NCBI RefSeq assembly: GCF_024346675.1
Contig: NZ_AP024851.1
Location: 992,001-1,056,000 of the forward strand
Direction of reading: 5' to 3'
Source of the DNA: Photobacterium sanguinicancri
Lineage (GTDB): Bacteria > Pseudomonadota > Gammaproteobacteria > Enterobacterales > Vibrionaceae
Length of the DNA: 64,000 bases
The notes below the pieces were generated by a model. The model saw nothing but the letters and a program-made list of their open reading frames with translations. It ran no database searches and was not told the origin of the DNA. Each line of letters starts with the position of its first letter. Position 1 is the stretch's first letter. This document shows positions 38,343-47,726 of this stretch, piece after piece. The translations under genes and the position numbers were made by a program.

Positions 38343-39791
38343 TTAACGCCACTTCATTAAACGACTGAACTTTGATGGATGGTACGACCAACAATGATCA
38401 AATATATCCATCAATGCAGGGTTACCATATTTAGACAATGTTACGGCGTGAAAACGATTTCGACTCGCTTTCAATTTATCAATCCGACGTAGCATTTCTT
38501 CTGGTTGAGACGGCGCTATGAAATCAGACAGCACCACTAAGTCTGCATTTTTGTATTTCTCGCCACACATCAAATCAATAGACTGATCTAACACTGGCGA
38601 CAAATCTGTCCCACCGTGGAATGAATACGATAAGAAATTTAAAACTTCGGTTAACCCATCTTGTTTAGTGAGCTCGTAAGTAATTTGTTGGGTTGAAAAC
38701 ATGATCACAAAGCAATCACGATCTTCTGCCAATGCAATTTGTGTCAAACCGTAAGCTAATGCTTTAGCGCATTGCTCTGGAAAGCCAGACATAGAGCCAG
38801 AGGCATCAATACACACAATGAACGGACCTTTATCTTGCTCGACTTGCTTGCTCTGACGTTTGTACGCTTTTACTTTACGAAGCTTACGCTGCGTGCCCTG
38901 AACACGATAATTCATCAAGCGTTTATCAACCAAATGCTTGTAAAACACCACTTCTAATTCAGGGTAAGCCAAAAACATAGTTTCGTTAGGCAGTAACTTC
39001 GATAAATCATCACTTTCATGCACACCGACAATGTCATCAGACACATTATCGCTGCACTCTTCAACCAGACGTAAATCTTCTGACCGTACTCTTTCTTTAT
39101 TTGGGTCGTCGACTTCGTTAGCCATACGGCCCAACTTTTCAGCAATCTCTTTTAAACCGTCGTTACGCTTAAGAAAGCGCGCCACAGATTTCATCGATTC
39201 AACATCTGTGCGCGTTAGTTTGGCTTTTGCCATATCCCATAAGCGACCAGCTTTTGTTTCATCACCAGCATCTGTTACCTGCTCCATTTGCTGCATGGTT
39301 TCAATGCGTTGGTATAGATCTGACAGTAATTGCTCTTTGTGCTGCTCCAATTCTTCTAACTGAGCTTGCTTAAGCGTATCAATCAAATGCTGATGCCATT
39401 GGCTACAAAAGTAAGTTTGAAACATGGGATTATGTTTCGCATGCTCTTTCGTTACGAGTGACTTTGCTTTGAAATAAAACGTAGAGTGCCCTTCGAGCTG
39501 CTTCACAATGCCATCAGCTTGACCAATGAAATACTCTTCATCCCACTTAATAGCCTGCTCGTAAAGGGTTATTTCTTGCTTGAAACGGTCCTCAATACTG
39601 ACTTTAGTAATACGCTGTTGAACCTGACCACGCCATTTGATGATCTGGTTTTTCATGGCCATTTTAATACCAGGGTTCGCTTCTGCCGCCATGATCAATT
39701 GTGGGCGCATGAGAAGCTCATGAATAGCAGAATCAACCATTCCGGATTCTGCCATCATCATTGCAAGGTTAATACTTTCAGATACTGGCAT
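38343..39791 (-). CDS. viaA: VWA-domain protein ViaA
   Basis: A 482-residue protein with an N-terminal helical region and a C-terminal von Willebrand A domain. The MIDAS metal site is clear: DASGSMSG, the Thr in GGTDLSP and the Asp in LSDFIAPS. ViaA works with the MoxR AAA+ ATPase RavA, probably as a chaperone-type pair linked to respiratory complexes and envelope stress in Enterobacteria. GAGGAG nine bases before the ATG supports the start. It lies 42 bases after ravA. Confidence 0.93.
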   Translation of the reverse strand: MPVSESINLAMMMAESGMVDSAIHELLMRPQLIMAAEANPGIKMAMKNQIIKWRGQVQQRITKVSIEDRFKQEITLYEQAIKWDEEYFIGQADGIVKQLEGHSTFYFKAKSLVTKEHAKHNPMFQTYFCSQWHQHLIDTLKQAQLEELEQHKEQLLSDLYQRIETMQQMEQVTDAGDETKAGRLWDMAKAKLTRTDVESMKSVARFLKRNDGLKEIAEKLGRMANEVDDPNKERVRSEDLRLVEECSDNVSDDIVGVHESDDLSKLLPNETMFLAYPELEVVFYKHLVDKRLMNYRVQGTQRKLRKVKAYKRQSKQVEQDKGPFIVCIDASGSMSGFPEQCAKALAYGLTQIALAEDRDCFVIMFSTQQITYELTKQDGLTEVLNFLSYSFHGGTDLSPVLDQSIDLMCGEKYKNADLVVLSDFIAPSQPEEMLRRIDKLKASRNRFHAVTLSKYGNPALMDIFDHCWSYHPSKFSRLMKWR

Positions 39792-39833
39792 AAGTCAGGC
39801 TCCTCGTTACATGCATTAAGTATAAATGCTGAT

Positions 39834-41483
39834 TTATGCGAAGTAGTCTGAAAGGTGAGCAATTCGAAATGCACCTTTCTCAACTAGATGTTTCAATTCG
39901 GTCACTGAATCTGACGCGGTTGCAATACTATGTTCAATCAATTCAGGCAGTTCCGACTCCACAAAGTTATGCGGCAAAGCACCATGGAAAGAGCTACGTG
40001 ATTTTTTGATATTATGTTCTGCATCAACCACTTTTTCAGAAGCACGATCCAGTTCTTTCTGCCAACTGGATTTTTGAGTCGCACTAATCCCACGGGAACC
40101 AGCAATGCCCACTAACACCGCGCGATTAGCGATATCTTTGATCACTAAACGTAAATTCGCATCAACTTCAAACTGTAATCGACAAAGATTGGTGTTCTTA
40201 TTTACGAAACCATAGATGTCACATTGGCCAGCTTTGATTTTCTTTTCAAACTCATCGCCATCAACATATACCCAACGACCATCCCCTTTTTCTTGTTCAG
40301 ACACAGAAGGATTTTGTTGCAGCATCACTAATTTGATCATGCGTGGGTTATGATTCACGGTGTAACGCTTAGCACCAGAGAAGTCGTATTTAAACCACTC
40401 TTTACGCATCATCGTTTCACGAGAAAATGACATGCTCAGTGCATCCGCAATTTCTTGATTAACGGTATCTAGAATGGCTTGCGCTTCATTGGCATCAGCT
40501 TGTGAGGTTTCTTGGTTAAACGCTTTTTGAGTCGCAAAATCACGAATGATATTACGCACAACATGACGAGATTCAGGGCTATGCCATAAGCAATCTTGCA
40601 GTAATAACAGATCAAGCGGGCTAATTGCGCCACGACCATTAAAGAACGCACTCGCTTTTAACAGGCGTACAGACTTTTTCCAGCGGCGGTCAGAAATATA
40701 CAACTCACTGTCATGAGCACTGCCTTCACCCGATTCAACTTTCTCTTCAATCATGCTTTTTAGCTGATAGATCTTTTCAAAGATAGTTTCATCCAGCACG
40801 ACATTTTCTAAATGTGTTTGCCACTGCTGATATTCTTCGTCTTTAATCGTTAGGCTCGGATCGACTTCCTGAAGCGTCATTTCGCCCATCAGCATGGCTT
40901 TGAAATTTTGCTTTTCTTGAATGCGATTAACGAACACACGTACTAACATGCGATCGTAAAGTGCCTCTAACCCACTGTCTTCATCTGGTAGTTCATTGGA
41001 TGCCGTGATCAGCAAGCGCATAGGAACAGGCAAAATATCCTGACCATTTTTAAAAGTACGTTCATTCACTACCGTTAGTAGCGTATTTAATATCGCAGGA
41101 CCGGCTTTCCAGATTTCATCCAAAAAAACCACTTCAGCGGTTGGCAAGTATCCATCTACAAGACGTACATACTTACCGTTGTCTTTTAATTCCTGAATTG
41201 AAAGGGGGCCAAACACCTCTTCAGGTGTGGAAAAACGGGTCATCAGGTAATCAAAAAAACGGCTGTTATCGAATGCTTGAATTAAACGCTTGGCAATAAG
41301 GCTTTTTGCGATACCTGGCGGACCTAATAAGAAGGCACTTTCTCCAGCCAATGCAGCAAGCAAGCATAGCTTAATGGTTTCTTCTCTTTCATAGACCCCA
41401 TTGGATAGCGCTTTGATGAGCTTTTGAATACGCTCCGATACCAACGCACCATTAGGTGGTGTTGATTTAGCCATAGTTAACAT
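39834..41483 (-). CDS. ravA: MoxR-family AAA+ ATPase RavA
   Basis: A 549-residue ATPase. Walker A is GPPGIAKS, Walker B VVFLDEIWKAG, sensor 1 ITASNELP, followed by the arginine-finger/sensor region LYDRMLVR and SDRRWKKSVRLL. The central LARA-type domain and C-terminal helical part are longer than in Escherichia coli RavA by about 50 residues. AGAGG nine bases ahead supports ATG 41483. It is co-transcribed with viaA. Confidence 0.93.
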   Translation of the reverse strand: MLTMAKSTPPNGALVSERIQKLIKALSNGVYEREETIKLCLLAALAGESAFLLGPPGIAKSLIAKRLIQAFDNSRFFDYLMTRFSTPEEVFGPLSIQELKDNGKYVRLVDGYLPTAEVVFLDEIWKAGPAILNTLLTVVNERTFKNGQDILPVPMRLLITASNELPDEDSGLEALYDRMLVRVFVNRIQEKQNFKAMLMGEMTLQEVDPSLTIKDEEYQQWQTHLENVVLDETIFEKIYQLKSMIEEKVESGEGSAHDSELYISDRRWKKSVRLLKASAFFNGRGAISPLDLLLLQDCLWHSPESRHVVRNIIRDFATQKAFNQETSQADANEAQAILDTVNQEIADALSMSFSRETMMRKEWFKYDFSGAKRYTVNHNPRMIKLVMLQQNPSVSEQEKGDGRWVYVDGDEFEKKIKAGQCDIYGFVNKNTNLCRLQFEVDANLRLVIKDIANRAVLVGIAGSRGISATQKSSWQKELDRASEKVVDAEHNIKKSRSSFHGALPHNFVESELPELIEHSIATASDSVTELKHLVEKGAFRIAHLSDYFA

Positions 41484-41903
41484 ATTGTCCGACCTCTATT
41501 GTTATGTCCTTGTGCCTATACTGCCTGCTGTAATGCACAACAATTCCTAGTCATTTCAAGAATAGACATAAACCACCAAATGTTACAGGGTTGTAAATTG
41601 AAATATTTTGTTACATACCTATATACCAAACACGACGTACACAATGTAGCTTGGAATCTATGTTTTCAGTTATGAGAGTTAAATCACAATCGGTATTATT
41701 CCCTACATTTGCGTTTCAACAAAAACGTGCTCACTAATAAAGCCTCAAGATATAAAACACTTAGGTGTCAGATTTAACACAAAAACATGCAATATATTCG
41801 TGTCAAAAAAGACTCGTATAGCGTTTATCAGTATTATTAATTCGCAGGCTTGTTCCACTTTATTAAGTTTGCGAAGATAGCGTGAGTTTTATAAAGTAAG
41901 CCG
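41484..41903. other. Intergenic region between divergent ravA and diguanylate cyclase genes
   Basis: This 420-base AT-rich spacer must carry two divergent promoters. I see no coding frame, no strong hairpin and no repeated operator. Confidence 0.5.
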
Positions 41904-42791
41904 ATGCATATGAACAAAGTCTCTCAACTCCCGACACGTTTAACTGTCGTCGTTTGTATCGGCGTACTGATCTCTGCTTTTGTTCCTTCTAGCGGTATGC
42001 TTGAAGTCATGACGTCGATAATGACGTTAGTACTGATTATTATGCTGCTAAGAGAAGATTTTGGCCGTGAAATGAAAGGCTGGCTGATGTTGGCTTTAGG
42101 CACATATGCTATTGGTGTCATTGCTGACTTGCTGGATGAAGTACCTGAATTGAATGACCATTGGCTAATAGATAACTCTGATGATGTTTTCATGCATATC
42201 GGTGTTTTTCTGATGTGCCTCTGCTTTATTAAAATGCTACAGCAGCGACAGAACTTAATTGCAAACTTAAACGCTCAAATTGAAAAATCCCACCGCTTAG
42301 AAGAAGAACTCAGCAAGCATGCATTTCAAGATGATTTAACACAACTAGAAAACCGACGCGCTTTATTTCGTCGTTTCGATGCAATTGCTATTCAACTTCA
42401 ACGTGGCGTCTTAGCCTATATTGATATTGATAATTTCAAAAAAGTGAATGATCGCTTTGGTCATAAACGTGGGGATGAGTTACTCATTGAAGTTGCTGCT
42501 ATGCTTAGCGCCACCAGCCCTGAGGGTAGTAATATATACCGTATTGGTGGGGATGAATTTGTCGTATTACTACCAACTGACAATAATGAAGCGACTCATC
42601 AATGGGTTGAGCATTTATACCAGTCAACTAAAATGATGCGACAGAGCTTCGATATTGATTTAAGTATAGGTATTGTTCCCTACCATGCTGGCAACCTCTC
42701 TGATCCCGATAGTATATTGGCACATGCTGATAAAGAAATGTACAAGACAAAAGCCAGTAAAAATCCAGCAATAGCACAGCATTTGGTGTGA
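41904..42791 (+). CDS. Membrane-bound diguanylate cyclase (GGDEF)
   Basis: A 295-residue protein with about four N-terminal membrane helices (residues 10-120), a short coiled coil and a GGDEF domain. The active site is intact as RIGGDEF (GGDEF at 215-219), and DDLTQLENRRALFRRF and DIDNFKKVND are typical. The product-inhibition RxxD motif normally found just ahead of GGDEF is absent. It should make c-di-GMP from two GTP, which could activate PelD and the VpsR-like regulator encoded in the same window. It stands alone. Confidence 0.93.
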   Translation: MHMNKVSQLPTRLTVVVCIGVLISAFVPSSGMLEVMTSIMTLVLIIMLLREDFGREMKGWLMLALGTYAIGVIADLLDEVPELNDHWLIDNSDDVFMHIGVFLMCLCFIKMLQQRQNLIANLNAQIEKSHRLEEELSKHAFQDDLTQLENRRALFRRFDAIAIQLQRGVLAYIDIDNFKKVNDRFGHKRGDELLIEVAAMLSATSPEGSNIYRIGGDEFVVLLPTDNNEATHQWVEHLYQSTKMMRQSFDIDLSIGIVPYHAGNLSDPDSILAHADKEMYKTKASKNPAIAQHLV

Positions 42792-42848
42792 ATAAAATGG
42801 CATCACGTTATTGCTATAACAAAGTAACCTAACTACAGACAAAGCGAG

Positions 42849-43016
42849 TTATCGTCGCAATAACAGTTCAAGCTCTTCTTGGGTAATAATTTCGCTTACT
42901 TCTAACACTCGTTGTTGGCAATATGCCTGCTTCGATTGTAGATACAACGTCTTTAATTGATCATCATCTAATGCATCAATTTTCGACAATAATTCAGTAA
43001 ATTCGATACTCTTCAT
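42849..43016 (-). CDS. Small 55-residue protein of unknown function
   Basis: A short frame encoding an acidic, helix-prone peptide beginning MKSIEFTELLSKI with no signal or membrane segment. A strong ribosome site (AGGGGA) lies five bases before the ATG, and the coding-strand sequence continues cleanly to a TAA. It sits between the diguanylate cyclase and the PstS-like gene on the opposite strand. I do not recognise a family. The ribosome site and regular heptads suggest it is expressed. Confidence 0.6.
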   Translation of the reverse strand: MKSIEFTELLSKIDALDDDQLKTLYLQSKQAYCQQRVLEVSEIITQEELELLLRR

Positions 43017-43552
43017 CGTTTCCCCTGCCTATATTCTCAGCAATGCACACAGAGCTACAACACCCTGCCACCCACAAAACTAAATCATCATCACAACATT
43101 CATTCCCTTCAGGGATTCACTATCGCTGATAAGTTCCCTTTGAGAATGATACAACACTAACAACAAGTGCTAGTAGTTTCATATATAGCGTGTTGACGCC
43201 CAATTGCAACAATGAGCATAATAAAGTGCGGGGTAACTCAATATTCGCTCAACAACTCCATGGATATGAACAAACCTCTCAATTACTAACAATACTCTAT
43301 GAAGTAAAATCACACATTTGTATATTTTAAACCAAACATGACGACTCAGCCTTTAGTGCTAACGATCACCAGCACACCTATCTCCACACTTTTGGCTACG
43401 CCTGCATACTATTCACACCTAGCACGCACTCTATTCAAGTCTTACCGCTTAAAGAATAAGTAAAAATCGAGACCATATTAACTTTCGTCTTCACATAAAT
43501 GTCATATCTTCGTAATAAGATGTCGCAAATTAATTCAATATGGAGAAAGTCT
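43017..43552. other. Intergenic region upstream of the PstS-like gene
   Basis: This 536-base stretch holds no convincing gene. It carries the promoter of the small 55-residue frame and, at its right end, a Pho-box-like site. No tRNA, hairpin or repeat stands out in the middle. Confidence 0.5.
43488..43507 (+). promoter_or_regulatory. Pho-box-like site
   Basis: Two 11-base-spaced half sites, TCTTCAC and ATGTCATAT, resemble the PhoB direct repeat CTGTCATAWAW. The second half is good and the first matches 8 of 11 positions. It lies about 46 bases before the ATG of a phosphate-binding protein gene, where a PhoB site would be expected. Confidence 0.4.
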
Positions 43553-44380
43553 ATGTTCCCACGGGCTACCACTCTGCTAGCACTGTGTGCTGGTTTGGCA
43601 TTCAACGCACAAGCAGAAACACTTACTGTGTCAGGTTCTACATCAGCAAGTCATATTGTTGAAGTGTTAGCTGAAACATACTCAGCAGAGAATAAGAACA
43701 GTCAGATTGCCGTACAAGGGATTGGATCGTCTGCGGGTATCACTGCGGTTAAACAAGATGTTGCAGAGCTAGGAATGAGCTCTCGCTACTTAACGGATGA
43801 AGAAATCAGCTCAAAACTTAAAAGCGTGACTTTCGCCCATGATGGTATTGCTCTGGTTGTAAATAAAAACAACCCAGTCAAAAACCTGACGAAAGAACAA
43901 GTTTCTCAGATTTATCACGGCGAAATCACCAATTGGCAACAAGTTGGTGGCCCTGAACGAAAAATAGCGGTTGTTAGCCGTGAGAATGCTTCAGGCTCAC
44001 GCTTCTCTTTTGAAGATTTCATCGGATTAACCAAAGACATAAAAGGTATCCGTGTCTCCGACATTAACCCACAAGCTATTGTTGTAAATACAAATGGCAT
44101 GGTGAAAAGTTTAGTTTCTGGCAATCCAAATGCTATTGGTTACGTATCGCTTGGTTCGATTGATCAATCAATCAAAGCACTGTCTTTTGAAGGCGTATCG
44201 CCAACTATCGACAACCTAGAATCTGGTGAATATGAAATTTCGCGCCCTTTCCTCATGCTTTACAAAGACAAAGTACTGAAAAAAGACAAAAATGCAAAAG
44301 CCTTTGTTGATTACATCGTGTCACCTGAAGGTCAGTCTATTATTGATGAAGGTGGCTACCTTGCCTCACAAATTCAATAG
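43553..44380 (+). CDS. Periplasmic phosphate-binding protein, PstS-like
   Basis: A 275-residue secreted binding protein. The signal peptide ends at AQAETL; the mature form starts TVSGSTSASHIVE and has the phosphate-contacting turns GSSAGI and RENASGSRFSFED, plus YPG-like and GYVSLGSI segments. It is about the length of Vibrio PstS paralogues. The start at 43553 is chosen for GGAGAAAG six bases upstream; an earlier in-frame start lies inside the Pho-box-like site. No pstCAB genes follow, so it is an orphan binding protein. Confidence 0.88.
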   Translation: MFPRATTLLALCAGLAFNAQAETLTVSGSTSASHIVEVLAETYSAENKNSQIAVQGIGSSAGITAVKQDVAELGMSSRYLTDEEISSKLKSVTFAHDGIALVVNKNNPVKNLTKEQVSQIYHGEITNWQQVGGPERKIAVVSRENASGSRFSFEDFIGLTKDIKGIRVSDINPQAIVVNTNGMVKSLVSGNPNAIGYVSLGSIDQSIKALSFEGVSPTIDNLESGEYEISRPFLMLYKDKVLKKDKNAKAFVDYIVSPEGQSIIDEGGYLASQIQ

Positions 44381-44426
44381 TATAAACACGCTTTAGTGGC
44401 GGGTTAGCTTAATAAGCTAAATACGG

Positions 44427-44454
44427 TGCGCTCGTGTAGCAAACACGCAGCGCA
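44427..44454. terminator. Hairpin between pstS-like gene and sseA
   Basis: A long, interrupted stem (TGCGCT with AGCGCA, continued by CGTGT with ACACG) closes a five-base loop between convergent genes. There is no T tract. A 17-base palindrome TTAGCTTAATAAGCTAA lies just before it at 44404-44420. Confidence 0.5.
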
Positions 44455-44516
44455 TCATATTAAATTTATACTCACTTCTCATGAAGAAATAGAGCACTTT
44501 GAAGATCCAAATAACC

Positions 44517-45368
44517 TCAATCTCCTTTAACTACAGGAAATTGTTCATCACTCCCCCATTCCGTCCAAGACCCATCATAAACTGCAATATGATTTCGCCC
44601 TGTTTGCTCAGCGCCAAGCGCTAAAATACACGCTGTGATCCCAGAACCACATGTGAAAATATACTGCTGCTCTTGCTTTCCTATTTTATCGAAATGGCTT
44701 TTTAGGCGCTCAACAGAGGCTAATTTCCCGTCAAACACTAACTTAGGAAATGGAAGGTTTTTTGCTCGTGGCATATGTCCACTGCGTACACCTTGACGAG
44801 GCTCGGCTTGTTTACCTGTAAATCGTTCCAAGGGCCTTGCATCGACAATGGTTACGGCTTCGTTGTCGAGATGATTCACCACATCTTGCGCACTAGCAAC
44901 CCATTCTGGACGAAAAGTAGCGGTATACTTTGATGATGGGATATCAATGATTGGTTGCTCTGTTTCTATTGCGCCACCAGCCTTTTCCCATGCTGATAAC
45001 CCACCATCTAATACTGCAACATTTTTATGACCCATTGCTTTAAACATCCACCAAACCCGAGGTGCTGAAAATATTCCGTGGCTATCATAAACAATCAAGA
45101 CGCTATCATTACAGATCCCAAGCTTTGCAACCTGTTGAGAAAAATACTCTGCTGTTGGCAACATATGAGGCAGCAATGAATCTTGTTCTTTTATCACATT
45201 ATCGAAATCAAAAAATCTTGATCCTGGAATACGTTTAATTGCCCATTCCAGCTTCGGATTACGATCTGACCCCGGCATAAACCAACTAGCATCAAGTGTA
45301 ATGATTGAGGGGTGGCTTATATGCTGGGTAAGCCAAGTGGCGGTAACAACTGACGAAGGTATATCCAA
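44517..45368 (-). CDS. sseA: 3-mercaptopyruvate sulfurtransferase
   Basis: A 283-residue protein with two rhodanese domains. The C-terminal domain has the active-site loop CGSGITAC, which points to mercaptopyruvate rather than thiosulfate as donor; DARPLERFTGKQAEPR and GSRFFDFD are also family segments. It moves sulfur to cyanide or thiols. The N terminus appears to start at a TTG (45368) with AAGGA six bases before it, as there is no suitable ATG. Confidence 0.9.
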   Translation of the reverse strand: MDIPSSVVTATWLTQHISHPSIITLDASWFMPGSDRNPKLEWAIKRIPGSRFFDFDNVIKEQDSLLPHMLPTAEYFSQQVAKLGICNDSVLIVYDSHGIFSAPRVWWMFKAMGHKNVAVLDGGLSAWEKAGGAIETEQPIIDIPSSKYTATFRPEWVASAQDVVNHLDNEAVTIVDARPLERFTGKQAEPRQGVRSGHMPRAKNLPFPKLVFDGKLASVERLKSHFDKIGKQEQQYIFTCGSGITACILALGAEQTGRNHIAVYDGSWTEWGSDEQFPVVKGD

Positions 45369-45503
45369 AATATGTCCTTTTATCTTTTCACGTTATTAGG
45401 CTGAATGTTAATTATAAATTTGGCTACGGTGTCCGTGTTTTAAGATAGCATATCGTATAAATTGCATTATACGGATATATGTTAAGTATCAATAAGGCTG
45501 TTG

Positions 45504-46544
45504 ATGAGAATAAAAAATAGAGTCCTAAATGGATTCAAATGCCTAACTTTAGCTACCACAGTCTTCACGAGCCCAATAACTCTTGGCGTAGAAGCCGTAA
45601 GTGCGCCCAAAACAAATACATATAGCAGTATTTCGTTCTCTATAGAGAATGACGGCATTGTTCAAACTGATCAAAACTACACCAACGGTATTTTTCTTAA
45701 CTATAGCTCGGCGGTCACACGACAATTATCAGGTGATGCCCCACTACCTATCTCAACTATCGCAAGTTGGTTGCCTCTCGATAGCAATGCATGGCAAGGT
45801 TGGCGCCTTAATCTTGGCCAACAAATGTGGACGCCAAGCGATATCACTTATGAAGAGCCTCAACCAAATGAACGCCCCTATGCTGGCTTGCTATTCTTCG
45901 ACATAGGAGTCTTTCAATACACAGAAAGTAAAGCTGACAAGTTAACCTTTCGTTTCGGAACCGTAGGGCCAAATTCGTTGGCTGAAAACGCGCAAAAGCT
46001 GGTTCACTATTTAACGCCATCGACAGAACCGCAAGGCTGGGAGTATCAAATAGAGAATCAAATCATTGCGAATCTAAACTATGAAGGCCATCGCTTACTT
46101 AGCCGTAACCCATCAATAAACGATAAAGCTTGGGAATGGAGTGCTATTGGTCGGATCGATGCTGGTAACTATCGCAGTGAAGCGGCAATTGGCAGTATAT
46201 TGCGCTGGGGAAACCAACTTTCCGAGTCTTTTGGTTCAGCAGGATTCACACCCAATCAAATTACAGATATTAGCTTGTTGTCTGCTAGCCGTTCAGGCTA
46301 TTTCTTGTATACCGGTATCGAGGGACGTTACCGCTTTAACGACATTACGATTGAAGGTGATAAACCAGCAGAGGTGTACGATGTTAGCTTACAGCCTTGG
46401 CAAGCAACGGCTGTTGCAGGGGCTGTATTATACCGTTCTAATTGGGGGTTCACTTTAAGTATGGCCGCTAAAACGAAAAACTATAAAGAAGATACTCTCG
46501 ACGTTAATGCGTATGGTGCCTTTAAAGTCTTTTACCGTTATTGA
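45504..46544 (+). CDS. LpxR-family outer-membrane protein (lipid A deacylase-like)
   Basis: A 346-residue protein with a signal peptide (about 1-30) and a predicted beta barrel ending in an aromatic residue (FKVFYRY). ENDGIVQTDQNYTNGIFLNYS matches the catalytic region of the LpxR/DUF2219 family (Asn-Asp pair), and a His in KLVHYLTPS is placed like the catalytic one. LpxR removes the 3'-acyloxyacyl chain from lipid A. Enzymatic activity here is inferred. ATG 45504 is preferred over TTG 45501. Confidence 0.85.
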   Translation: MRIKNRVLNGFKCLTLATTVFTSPITLGVEAVSAPKTNTYSSISFSIENDGIVQTDQNYTNGIFLNYSSAVTRQLSGDAPLPISTIASWLPLDSNAWQGWRLNLGQQMWTPSDITYEEPQPNERPYAGLLFFDIGVFQYTESKADKLTFRFGTVGPNSLAENAQKLVHYLTPSTEPQGWEYQIENQIIANLNYEGHRLLSRNPSINDKAWEWSAIGRIDAGNYRSEAAIGSILRWGNQLSESFGSAGFTPNQITDISLLSASRSGYFLYTGIEGRYRFNDITIEGDKPAEVYDVSLQPWQATAVAGAVLYRSNWGFTLSMAAKTKNYKEDTLDVNAYGAFKVFYRY

Positions 46545-46591
46545 TTGTCCCCCAAGCCCCGTACACTTCTTGTGGTCCTATTCATAAATCA

Positions 46592-46639
46592 AAGCTCTGT
46601 CTATTTACAATAGGTAACTATCCTCATTAGACAGAGCTT
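46592..46639. terminator. Convergent-gene hairpin (LpxR-like/DUF5718)
   Basis: A perfect 12-bp stem (AAGCTCTGTCTA with TAGACAGAGCTT) has a 24-base loop and lies between two convergent genes. The long loop lowers confidence. Confidence 0.6.
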
Positions 46640-46655
46640 CGCTTTACACCAAGAA

Positions 46656-47480
46656 CTACGCTACGTTCTGAACGAGTGCTGATATACCTTCGCTGGCAAA
46701 GTTATTATCTTTCGCCATATCTGCAATCTCGTCTTCATGATATTTTTTACCATCATATACTACGACAATACTGGTATCACCCGACTGTAAGAAGTGTGTT
46801 TCACCATATTCGGTATAACGAGTAGCACCAATACTGATCAATGCTTGTGTTGGGTATTCAGCATACGCTAGCAATTGTGCAATATTTTCTGTAGGACCAA
46901 CATCTTGCTGATTATTCATGCGGTCAACAATCCAATCAAGCAGGCGTTGATGGAAATAGCTGTAACCAATGACAGGGCTGTCTTCTCCATAGCGGGCAGT
47001 TATACCGTCACGCTGATGAAAACTCGCAATACGGTAATCATCTAGCACACCGCCCTCGGTTAAATGGTCAAGATCAAATAACTCAGTAGCGATACCTTTG
47101 GTGTCCGCGCCCCAGTTTTTCTTTTCACTGATCTTCTTGGCGTTAGGCTTACGAATAGAGCAGTCGTTATATGCAGCGAACTTTACTGGCTTCAAACCAG
47201 TAACTTGTGCTCCGTTATATTCAATATCACACAAAAGAACGACTTCAGGTTCAATTTGTAAATTATCCGCATCATTCGGTGGCACTATCGTATCTGACGA
47301 CAAAGGATACGCAGCAAGAAAGCCCGCCTTCGCTGAAGGTACATAAAAGGGAAAAATAGCTTTAGGTTGAATAGCTTCTTGTACTTCAACAGCCAAAAAA
47401 TCCTTCGCTTCACCTGCTTGCTCTAAATGCCCAGCAAAGTTACCTGCTACACCAAACCCAATTACATTTCTAAATGCCAT
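46656..47480 (-). CDS. DUF5718-family protein (FAH-like fold)
   Basis: A 274-residue cytoplasmic protein beginning MAFRNVIGFGVAGNFAGHLEQ. The acidic cluster EPEVVLLCDIEY and the NDCSIRKPNAKKISEKKNWG segment recall fumarylacetoacetase-like metal sites. It fits the uncharacterised DUF5718 family; the reaction is not known. No signal peptide or membrane segments are seen. It is monocistronic. Confidence 0.65.
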   Translation of the reverse strand: MAFRNVIGFGVAGNFAGHLEQAGEAKDFLAVEVQEAIQPKAIFPFYVPSAKAGFLAAYPLSSDTIVPPNDADNLQIEPEVVLLCDIEYNGAQVTGLKPVKFAAYNDCSIRKPNAKKISEKKNWGADTKGIATELFDLDHLTEGGVLDDYRIASFHQRDGITARYGEDSPVIGYSYFHQRLLDWIVDRMNNQQDVGPTENIAQLLAYAEYPTQALISIGATRYTEYGETHFLQSGDTSIVVVYDGKKYHEDEIADMAKDNNFASEGISALVQNVA

Positions 47481-47726
47481 AACTTCAAACCTAACTTCAT
47501 AATAAGAAATACCTCCCTATAGTAACGAGCAACACAGCCAGATTCGATAGCTAGTCATCGCTAATTTGTTTTCGATCAGTTAACAGCCGCAAGCAACTTA
47601 TATTCTAATTGGTAATCATTACTATTGGTGATAATCGTCACATTTACTTAACGCCCCATATCTACAGCACAAAAATGCCTGTATATTGCACCCATAGTAT
47701 AAAAACACCGTACATTAAGGTGACAA

